A program made the translations under genes and the position numbers. From contig OY759265.1 in the NCBI GenBank assembly GCA_963662155.1, forward strand, positions 61,500,024 through 61,564,023: a stretch of DNA of 64,000 nt. The letters run 5' to 3'. Under the pieces are notes generated by a model. It was not told the DNA's origin and searched no databases. It saw only the letters and a list, made by a program, of their open reading frames with translations. The DNA comes from Lamellibrachia columna (taxonomy: Eukaryota > Annelida > Polychaeta > Sabellida > Siboglinidae). Positions 48,401 through 60,400 of this stretch are shown here, piece after piece. Every line of letters begins with the position of its first letter. Within the stretch, counting starts at the first letter, position 1.

Positions 48401-51400
48401 GTCGTAATGGCAATATGCAATTATTTGTTCGGTGGACAAGTTAATAATTGACGTACTTTTAATAATATGAAGCATTTCAAAATGCTCAGCTCAGCTGCTC
48501 AGCTAGTGCTACATGGTAGTGCTTGATGAGAGTGAAGCAGATTTCAGTAGTTAAACAACTGTTAGTAGGCGATATATAAAACTGGGCCTTTGTCAAGTGC
48601 ATTAAACAGTTATTGTATACATGTTCTTATATACTTCATTTACATGTCTTGTAGACAAACACCCTCATTCTGAACCGGTTTTCTATGTGGACTAATTGTT
48701 ATTGTCATCTTCTAAGTCGTCTTGTGTTAACTTCAAACCTATGTATACGTATAATACTTACCAGAAGATGATGCATAACATAACATATTTTTGGAGTAAC
48801 GGTGAGCTTTGAGCTAAAATGCGATAGCACGTTTTAAATTGTTTTGTAAGCAGATGTTCTCTAGTCGTTAACTTCGCATGTCGAGCTCAGCTCGTAGCCT
48901 TCTGCGTTTTATTAACACGATATACTGAATGTCTTCATTCGCAGGCACCAGTACGGGCTTTGGTCTCACCTGCTGAAACTCCTCGTATTTGCCGTCTTCC
49001 TGGTTGCACTGAGTGTTTTCGTGACAACCTTCAAATTCAACATACAGCAACCAGACCTGACGACAAGCAAAGTAGCCTATAATCCCACCAGTCAGGTAGG
49101 CAGGCACCAGATCAGTAAATCGCTTATTGAAAACCACCAACGTTTATCTTGTCTGTTAGTCTGTGTTACCGTCTATGTGCCATATTCCTACCTACCGTTA
49201 CGCACACGTGCATAACGTCTATATATGTCTGGGGAGCACGTGGTCAATGAGTGTGCAACTGTGGGGATTGCAAGGATTCATAAACCCGATCAATAATGCC
49301 AACTTGAATCAGACTGAATCATTGGGAAATACGTTACAAGAACGTGCCGACTCTCACTCTTCTTCCATCTTCCAGAGGACGTCCGTGGACCTGGATGACG
49401 GACAGAGGTTTGAACTCATCATAGTCTTTTTCTACTCAGTGCTCGGCATTGTCAAGGAGATCGGTAAACTGTGGCTTCAGGTAATGTAGTAATCAGTCGC
49501 ATCCGCATCCGCCATCAAGTCTTAGACTATATCGATAACAACCGTGCCGCACACATACCGTCACTATTTAAATTTTGGAATGCTGCTAAAGCGCGCGCAC
49601 CTACAAAGTGTTTATCATTGTCGATATTTCAAAAACTAGTATTAAAGAACATTGCTTATTTTTCTACAATCACAACTGTGACTTTATACTAGCAATATCC
49701 ACTGCAAAGTGTTGCTTAGTCGGCTTGAATCGCCTCGTTGCTGCTGCTGCTGCATTTTCTTGACATGTTTGTCAACGTAGCTGCACTGCTATACCATGAT
49801 ACTATGTGTTTCGACCCATGTGCCACCTAGTGACTGAAACTCACAAATTCAGGTAGCCACCATTGGTGAACGTGTCGTAGCTGTTGTAACTGCTTGTAGC
49901 GCTTTAAATACTTCACGGAGCCGAAGAACGCACTGGAGTGGATGTTGTACGGCAGCAGCGGCGCCCTGGCCGCCTCGTTCATTGGAGCTCCCATCCCTGC
50001 CAACATCGCCTGGGAATGTGCCGCCGTCGCCGTCTTCCTGGCCTGGATCAACCTGCTGCTCTTTCTGCGAAGGTGGGCTGATACCACAGGGTTGCTCTTC
50101 TTGCCAAGGTGGGCTGATATCACAGGGTTGCTCTTCTTGCGAAGGTGGGCTGATATTACAGGGTTGCTCTTCTTGCGAAGGTGGGCTGATATTACAGGGT
50201 TGCTCTTCTTGCGAAGGTTGGCTGATATCACGGGGTTGTTCTTCTTGCCAAGGTGGGCTGATATCACAGGGTTGTTCTTCCTGCCAAGGTGGGCTGATAT
50301 CACAGGGTGGCTCTTCCTGCGAAGGTGGGCTGATATCACAGGGTTGCTCTTCTTGCGAAGGTGGGCTGTTATCACAGGCTTATTCTTCTTGAGAAGGTGG
50401 GCTGTTATCACAGGCTTGCTCGTCTTGCGAAGGTGGGCTGATATCACAGGCTTGCTCTTCTTGAGAAGGTGGGCTGATATCACAGGCTTGCTCTTCTTGC
50501 GAAGGTGGGCTGATATCACAGGCTTGCTCGTCTTGCGAAGGTGGGCTGTTATCACAGGCTTATTCTTCTTGAGAAGGTGGGCTGTTATAACAGGCTTGCT
50601 CATCTTGCGAAGGTGGGCTGATATCACAGGCTTGCTCTTCTTGCGAAGGTGGGCTGATATCACAGGCTTGCTCTTCTTGCGAAGGTTGGCTGATATCACA
50701 GGCTTGCTCTTCTTGCGAAGGTGGGCTGATATCACAGGCTTGCTCTTCTTGCGAAGGTGGGCTGATATCACAGGCTTGCTCTTCTTGCGAAGGTGGGCTG
50801 ATATCACAGGCTTGCTCGTCTTGCGAAGGTGGGCTGATATCACAGGCTTGCTCTTCTTGCGAAGGTGGGCTGATATCACAGGCTTGCTCTTCTTGCGAAG
50901 GTGGGCTGATATCACAGGCTTGCTCTTCTTGCGAAGGTGGGCTGATATCACAGGCTTGCTCTTCTTGCGAAGGTGGGCTGATATCACAGGCTTGCTCTTC
51001 TTGCGAAGGTGGGCTGATATCACAGGCTTGCTCTTCTTGCGAAGGTGGGCTGATATCACAAGCTTGCTCTTCTTGCGAAGGTGGGCTGATATCACAGGCT
51101 TGCTCGTCTTGCGGTGGGGTGATGCCACAGGGAGACGTTGTAGCCATTATTGCATATGTCGGCTCCGTGCAAACTGCCCAGTGTGTCTTTTCTTAGACAT
51201 TCACTTGCTACTGAACAAAACATAGGCCCTACCCCGCATGGAAGGCCGTTCCTGTTCAAGCGTATATTTCTCAACATGTTTGTTTCTATTAAACACGATT
51301 AACATGTAGGCAACGAATAGGACAATCGTGGGACATGTTATGTCCCGGGAGGCGATGGCGTCGCTTGCAATCATATTGCAGTTTGAAACCCAGCTTAAGA

Positions 51401-54400
51401 TCTGTAACATCATCCAAACGATCACAATATTACTTACAACATAACACGCTTCATTGCTCGTCGTTGCTGTCCTATAGGTTCGACCTGTACGGCCTTTACG
51501 TGGTCATGTTCCAAGAGATCCTGACGACACTCATCCAAGCCTTGTTCGTTTTCTCAGTGCTCGTCATCGCCTTCGCCTTGTCCTTCTACATCCTCATGTG
51601 TCAAGGGGTGAGTCCATGTCAGCAGTATAATATATATTTTGCTCCAGTCATTCTTCTCAGTTTCGATACGTATACATCTTCTAAATGTGCAGCACCGTCG
51701 TTGCAGACTGGTCTCCGTTAACTGAATACTGAATTATAACACGCAGTAATAGTTGTGATCTGATGACGACTTTCGATGATTCTGTGGTCCGGGACTCAGA
51801 CATTTTATCCTGATGTCAAACGCATCTAACGACTCGTATGAAGCAGGTTGTCAACAGACGACGCTCACGTTCGTCGCGTGGGCTGTTGCAGGAGAACGCT
51901 GAAGCCTATCGGTCACCCTCAGTCAGCATGGTCACGACGGTCATCATGATGTTGGGCAACATCAACTACGTGGACACATGGGTCCTGCCGTCCACGCACG
52001 GCGGACTGCAGTACGACATCGCCTACGTCATGTTGCTAGTCTTCGTCCTCTTCATGCCCATTTTACTCATCAATCTGCTCGTAAGTCAATCCTGCTGGCC
52101 ACGAAACAATATGTTCACGACATCCTCTTCGTGCCCTTTCTGCTCATCAATGTGCTTTTAAGTCAATCTTGCGGCCACGCAACAACATTTTTACGACATC
52201 CTCTTCGTGCCCTTTCTACTCATCAATATGCTCGTAAGTCAATCTTGCGGCCACGCAGCAACGTGTTCACGACATCCTATTCGTGCCCTTTCTATTCATC
52301 AATCTGCTCGTAAGTCAATCTTGTGGCCACGCAATAACATGTTCACGACATCCTCTTCGTGCCTTTTCTACTCATCAATCTGCTCGTAAGTCAATCTTGT
52401 GGCCACGCAATAACATGTTCACGACATCCTCTTCGTGCCCTTTCTACTCATCAATCTGCTCGTAAGTCAATCTTGTGGCCACGCAATAACATCTTCACGA
52501 CATCCTCTTCGTGCCCTTTCTACTCATCAATATGCTCGTAAGTCAATCTTGTGGCCACGCAATAACATGTTCACGACATCCTCTTCGTGCCCTTTCTACT
52601 CATCAATATGCTCGTAAGTCAATCTTGTGGCCACGGCATCCTCTTCATGCCCTTTCAATTATATTATATCAATTCGAATTACATGTCAATTGCACATACA
52701 CATTGCTATTCCAATGTCACTTCAGAAATACCAATTCCAATTGCAAAATATCAAATCCAATTACCAATTCCATATCGAAATAATAATATATAAACAGAGC
52801 TTCCATCCACATACTTTAAAAATAAAAAATAACGTATATTTTAGAACAGCTTTATTTAATTTCTGAATATTTTATTATGGTATATAATGGCAAATAATAA
52901 TATTAACAAATATGTCACACAGCATATTATGTTTTACTGATTATTTGTAGCGCATAACTTGAATTTAAAAGTTACAAAATGTAACTAAAAACGTAATCGA
53001 ATATTAAATAAAAAAAACATAAAAACAATTGCATTTTAACCAATTCGAATTATTTTTTTTAACAAAACAAAATACCAATTCCAATTACAATTCCGGAATT
53101 GGAACTGGCATTTTAATTCCAATTAAAAAGTAACTGACCCCAAGTCTGCTTTCTGTCCACCGAACACATTGCAGGGATCAGCAAACAACCAGGGCATGCT
53201 TAAAGTTAGCTTACAGTGGCCGAGTAAATATTGATGATAATGGATGGGAGTGAACATGATATTTGGGCCTTACATCCTCTTCGTCTCTTGACAAATCAAT
53301 TAAAATGGATTAGAAATAATTGTTTGAGCGTTATTTTGAAGATCGGCTTGGCAGTCGGAGATATCGAAGCTGTTCAGCGAAACGCCAAACTCAAGAGAAT
53401 TGCCATGCAAGTACGTCATAAAAATACACTACGTATGTCGCAACAGAAGGAACACTATCGAAGTGGAGGAGCACTGTATATGATAGTTTCTAACGCATAC
53501 ACAGTTATGCACGTACCGAACCCCGTGTTTGATTTAATATACAATTATCAAATTACATAGCTTCGTCTTTGGTGCTACTTTACAATAATTATAAAATTCC
53601 TCGTGGGCTTAGTGTTGTCCAAAGTATAATACGGTGGACTCCGTCGCATAACAGAATCACTTCTGGTCAGAGCAATGCGATTCTATTAAACGGCTGATTC
53701 ACTTAAGCGGCGCATTTTAATACAGTTGTTATCCGCGATTCGGTTAAGCGGAGTCCACTATGTTGACCAAAGAAGTACTGCGCATGGGCATGATCCTAGG
53801 CACGGGCATGATCCTAGGCATGGGCATGATCCTAGGCATGGGCATGATCCTAGGGGTCTTTATCTCTCAATGGATCTCCTCTAGAAAAAGCATCGACAAT
53901 AATTTGTTTTAATCAGTCTGACCCTAACAGTTATGTGATTCGTAACCACTATGCATACGTTTCGACATTTCCGGTTTGCCTTTAGGTGGAATTACACACT
54001 GATTTGGAGAAAAAACTACCACAAAGATTGTTGGAATATCTCCACAAAACCGAATGGAAAGTCTATCCGAACAGTTCCCGGTATATATACAAAAACGTAA
54101 GTTTAAAATGTCCATGACCGTTCACTGATCGAAGGGTTCCTCTGGGTGAGACAAACAAGGACAGGGGAAGGAAATATCTTGACGGTGGTAGCCACGATTT
54201 TTGTAACTGACCATGTAAGCTATGGACGCATGCTGACCCAGAGAGTTGCTGTCCTGTCCGGACAAATAAGCTATATAAAGCCAGCGGTCATAATTTAATT
54301 GAGGATAGTTTCCATGTGATAAGTAAAGTCATATCATCTTTGAACTATTATCCATGTTACAGCTGACGACGATGAAGAGATCGGCTAGCTCTGAGCACCC

Positions 54401-57400
54401 CTCGGCATTCACTCATTCCTCGGACAACCATGTGTGCGTCCACGAGGAGATGAACATACAAACAACAAGACAAACAGCAAGACGGTAAACTTCGTAACAG
54501 CCACAGACTCTCTGGTGTGTGTTTGTGTTTGCGTGCGCGCATATGTGCTTGTGGACGTGCGCGCACTGCGCATGTCGTGCCACGTCCCATGTAGTCCGGC
54601 AGCCAAAGGGCATTTTTTTTTACATAACCCCTTTTTGCCTGATATAGTTTTTTCTTTGTTGATTATTCATCTCTAGCATGTATATAATGAGCAATTTGAA
54701 AAAAAAAAAAATTCAAAATGGCCACCAAATTCAACTTTTTATCATATCTTCACAACCAGACAAGATACAGACATGATTGATTGTTTCCAGACATGAGGGA
54801 TTCGATTCCACCATAATTTATATGAAAAAATGTAAAGAAAACAAGATGGCGACCATAAGTATGCTACAAATGGTTGCCGACTATGCGAAAAAAGATTATA
54901 TTTCATGTTCCGCGAACAAAAAAACATAAGAACATGACAAAATTAATTTTCCATGTGTTATCATATGAGGAGAATTACATAAGATCAGCATTTCGTGAAA
55001 TTGTTCCCTTTCTAAGCATCATCCTCTTCATCTTCATCATGTAGGACGTACTTGCCGCTCTCATTTTGGCAGGCCTGTCCACCCTGGCATGCGCAAGATG
55101 GTGTGCATCCCATGTCAGAGCTGTTGCAGCTGCACTTGTTCGTGCTACATGGCATTTCACTCCGACATGAGCACTTGATCAGCTTTAGCCCCAGTTGGGG
55201 CTAACGAGGTGTCTGGGGGGACAGTAGTTGGACTTAGCGCAGTACTCCCCTCCTCCTGTTACCAACCGTAGGGTGTAGGGTCTAATACAGGTGGGTTGGG
55301 ATCCAAAGCATGAAACCAAATTGCTACTTGCAGATGGACTCTGGCTACATTTTGTTCGAACGCTTCACTTGTGGGTGGTAATGAACACAGCTTTGGTGCG
55401 GAAGCCTTGCTTCTGCTTACTTTAGAAAACCACATTTGTTGGCATGCTTCCATCATCGAATGACATCTTTGCTGACCATAACAGGCCAACATGAAGTGTG
55501 TGGCTTGGTCCACTACTTCCAAAAACGGTGGTCCGCCTGTGTTTCCCAGTAAGTTGACAGAACGTTGGCCATGTCTCAGAACTTTCAGAGCTGCAACCTT
55601 GCCAACGCCAAAGTATGACGCCACAGTATCACAACCTGTGAGACCGTGAACAGCTAGTAGATCTGGGACGATGGAGCTGTGCTCTTATGCAGCTGCGTTG
55701 ATATCTAAGACACTTCATCCTTGAATTGGCGAAACCATTAAAACTTTACAGATATACTGCCCTGGTGACAGAAATACAACAAGAGAACAAAGAAGTCGGT
55801 GTCACCTGCAACGACCAGGACGGCACCATCCTCTACACGCGAAACTTGTTACACAATCAGAGCGTCTCCCTCCTCCTGCGTTGTAGCCATGTCTTTTCGT
55901 TTGTTTACACAACCATTTGTGATTTCTACAGGAACCAGGTCTCTGCCAGTGACGACTAGTTTATGCTTTTGAAAGTCAGCCTTGTGCGAAACCAAATCCT
56001 CGACGATGAGAGCAGTCAATTGATCTTTGTTTGTGGTGACGGTTAGGACGACTTTTTGTGGTGACAGGCGACCTGTGCAACGTAATGTGTAGACCCTGCT
56101 TGCTCCTTTGTCCCTGCCTCGTCGGATTGCCTCCTTAGTACTGCCCTCAGTGTATCTGTCGAACGTCAGATAGACGTCACTTTTCGCCAGGTGACCGTCT
56201 AGGTAACTGCGGAACCGGACAAGGTACTCGTGTACAGTGCCAGATGTTGGCCAAGGCACTACACAGAGGACAGCGCACCCATCGAGGAACGTTGCCTGCA
56301 CATCTTGTTCAGCCAGCCGTCTTGACACTTCCACCTTAAGCGCATTCTTGAGATTGGATTTCGGTTTTGGCATCCCTCATATTTTCATTTTCATCGAATA
56401 TAGACGTAGGGATAGGTGATAGTTCATGGCCCATTAGCGTGGTTGTGTCAAGATCTCGTGCGCTAGACTGCAAGCCCATGGCTCTTGCATAGATGGTTTC
56501 CGTGTCAAACACTTTAGCATCTCCGACTTTAATGTGTTTCCTGGATATAGCCATGGTGGTCATAATTTTTGGTATTGAATCATGAAACCCACCAGTCCAA
56601 CTGCGTTCAAAAGAATCCATCTGTGTTTTTCCCAGCAATTGCGCCTTGTCGACATTGACCGAGGGGTGATTCACAACTTGCCCAGTGACAGTGTTCATCA
56701 GCCCATCTGGATGTTGCTCTGGGTCAAGTGGGTCTATGCAAAGTTCCAATTTATCGCGTAGAGCTTTCCTGTCTTGATCGTCACCTTTGATTCTTGCGGC
56801 TGTTTCTTCTTTGTGCGAAGTTTGGGCAGATGGTCGTTCGTTATCTCTCATCTCGTTCAAATCGTCGATGATGCCATGGAAGGTATGCAAGCTGTAAGCC
56901 CAGGTTTTCAGAGTTTCCGGTTTCAGAGTTATTCCAATTATCCCACTCTGTTCATGACCATACCTCATGAAGGTAGTTTCAATGTCCATGTCACTCCAAA
57001 TGCCATTGAACAGACCAGCGTTGTGCTGTCCGTTGGTGAATTGCGCACGTATGCCATCGGGCAAGTCTTCCATAGTTCGTAGATAGTAGAGTGCGTGCAG
57101 GGCATAGTGGACATGTCCTGCGGCAAAGAACAAAGGGACCATATCCTTCACCGTGTCAAGATGCAGAGCCCAGTCTGCTTCTCGCTCTGCTCGATTGTAT
57201 TTGAGAATCACGAAGACGGGCTTGATGAGACAATCCACCCAAAGCCTTGTTGAAAAACTATACATTACCGTGTTGCCACGGAATTGGGTAAGGCCTGCCG
57301 AGAACTCGACATATACCGTTTGTTGCAATTTCGCAACCGTTTTCATTGCGCTCTTTACATTTAACAAATGAAATGATGGTGCTATGATATTTCTTATGTC

Positions 57401-60400
57401 TGAGAACATGTAAAAAGACGTTTTAATCGTGTGTGTACGTTACCTGGTTGAACATATGTGACAATTTGCATAGTAGACAACCATTTTAGGCCGCCATCTT
57501 GTTTTCTTTACATTTTGTCATATCAATTATGGTGGAATCGAATTCCTCATGTCTGGAAACATAAAAAAAATATTTTTGTCAAAATGCTCAAGGGTGAGAA
57601 CTCCACACCCCCTGAATGTCATTATATACATGCTAGAGATGAATAATCAACAAAGAAAAAACTATATCAGGCAAAAAGGGGTTACCCCTCTCGGCTGCTG
57701 GACTAATGCGAACGTCGCCCGACACTGACGCATTTAGGGTCGATGAGTCCCACGTGTCCGTCGGACACTCCCGATGTGCTTTCTCCGTCGTGCACAATGT
57801 GGGACCGCAGCGTGTTTGATATTCCTGTTAAATGACGTCGTACTCGAGGTTTTGTTTCTTATTCATGTATTATTAATCAGTGTCCGTTTTTACCGCGTCA
57901 AATATAATTTGTTTTTATTGCTACGTTTTGGCGCAAGTTCCAAGAAATGGTCAATTGTCAAAAAGTGCAAGGCGAAATAAGACAACGACAAGGAAACACG
58001 TGCAATGGTCACAATGCAGGACATGCAGAGTGGTACACGGCAGTTGGGCAATGGTTTCCTAGTTTGAACAGTAAGACGCCACAATGTCACGTACATGTGG
58101 CCCATCTTAGACGCCACAATGTCACGTACATGTGGCCCGTCTTATCGCTCGATACTACTTAATCAAAAAGGCATAAGTGCAGTTTTTACAATCACATAAA
58201 CAGCAGCAGCACAAATAGTATACATTGTATCGATGGATCTTTTGCATTTAGAATAGAATAAACTTAATCCACTGTGAATGCCGAAACGTTTATCATGTAG
58301 TTTTATTCGCGAATAAAAGTTAAGTGGAATGTCTAATTAAAATTTACCCCTTCGGTACGACTGAACCACTGGGTGTATTCATGATGTATTCTTTGACAAA
58401 CAATTTCAACATGAAGTCAATGAACACGAACACATTGTATATACCTTTCACATGTTAAAACACATTTAACTAAATGAGGTCGGGCTTGTAGATTCTATCT
58501 CCGAACGTTCAAATAAAACAATATATCGCCACCGCAATGGCCTAATACCGGTACACATCTTCATTTAAAGTTTAACTGCAACACTTTCACGTATACAAAC
58601 GTACAATTATTTTAATGTTAGAGTAGTGTGGGGCAAAGCGCACCCCTTTAGAGGCATGCACGATGTGACCAAGCAATTTCTGGCGGAAACGGTTAATATA
58701 GTCACATATACACATCTTATCTAAATAGTAATACAATTGCAGAACCTTCCTAACAACACAACAACCAAAAATTATATTTTAGTTGCAGTCCTACACATTT
58801 AGCAAATTTCGTCACGTGCGGCAAAGCGCACCCCGGTTCACGTTGCCCCATTACTGTATAATATATAGTATGATATTATTATATCAATATTTATATACTT
58901 TATCGTACATTTATTGAAACGTTGAGCATATTAATGCACAAAATCGATCTGTAGACCTATTTAGTTAGAGGTAATGTTCAAATAAACATCATAAAACAAA
59001 AAACAGCGCATGATCACAGATCCTGTCATCGCTCCTATAAAAAAATTTTTTAGTGTCATCATACAATGTCAATGGGCTTTGCCTCACATAGGGATGCGCT
59101 TTGCCCTGCACTGAAAACATAGCGTATGCTATATTATTGCTTGTATGAACCAATGACACCTACATAGCAATATATAGGGGACATGTAAATAGTTATTTCA
59201 CAGTTTTGCTTAGTTAAAGTACATATGCTACGGGACCGTTTGAAGTTGTTAAATTTATTATATTAATATGGGTTAAACGTTAAAATTGGTGTAACTTTCT
59301 TGGCGTAATGTTTCTGTTAAAATCGAACGGGCCCAAATTGGTTTGGCATCATGTTGCATCGTTTGATTAGAATGTGGCACCAGTTGAAGTGGCATCTGCC
59401 GAGATAGATGGGGTGCGCTTCGCCCGGGTGCGCTTTGCCCCACACTACTACTACTATACACTAAACAGAATAGTATATTTTGGTACAAATACCCACTGGC
59501 ATATATCTCGCAAAGTGGGAGGCCAAGGGGGGGGCAAACTTAGTTACCCATTAGTTTACCATGTAGTGGCGCAACAGGTTACATATAAAAAAATAAAATA
59601 AAACCAAGTGGGTCATGCCCCCCTCCGAAATACGTCACTACAAATATCTGGTTTATGCCTGTAATAATTCTGAGGCATTTTGGTTAACCAATATCAGACA
59701 GATGGCGATACTATAGCCACATAACACATGTTTATCCGAAAGAGGGCAATACTAGTTATACGTCAATCAACTGAAAATTAATGTTTGTTCAGGACTGCTG
59801 GTGAACAAGTTTTATTGTTGTATAAATTCTATTGCAAACACAGGTATAATATGGCAACTCACTCAAGTAATATACTTAATAAAATAAAACGATGCATTTA
59901 CTTATCGTAATTAGTCTTTCAACTATCCTAAATACACGTATATTTATTCGGAAATTTTTTTTATTTAGGAAAAAACGAACTAAAAAATGCAGCACTAACA
60001 TAAAATATTAAAATGTCTATGACGTATTTTGTATATGTTGTTAAATTCATGTTAAAAAAGAAAACAAAACGACTTAGCCCCCAGTGAGGTTTGAACTCAC
60101 GACCCCTGGTTTACGAGACCAGTGCTCTACCACTGAGCTATAGAGGCAGCTGGTGTCACGAGGTATGAAAACTGGTGTATTCAAACAAGACGCTTTATTT
60201 GTCTTATTTGCCCCGAGCATAAATTTTATTTCACTGCAGACTTGCAATTATATATTACCTATTTAAAATGCTGGTTAATGTAAAAAGATTTTATTAGAAG
60301 AATGAATGCTCACAGACACAGTGTCAGTGATAATTACAATTACACAATTAAATAGACTGCATGCCGCGTCGACGTAAGATCAACCAAAACTTGAAAATAC

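Noticed and set aside
49827..51225. Long ORFs (427 and 433 codons) on both strands
   Set aside because: They are made of the 36-bp array. Only the part up to 50072 on the plus strand is real exon.
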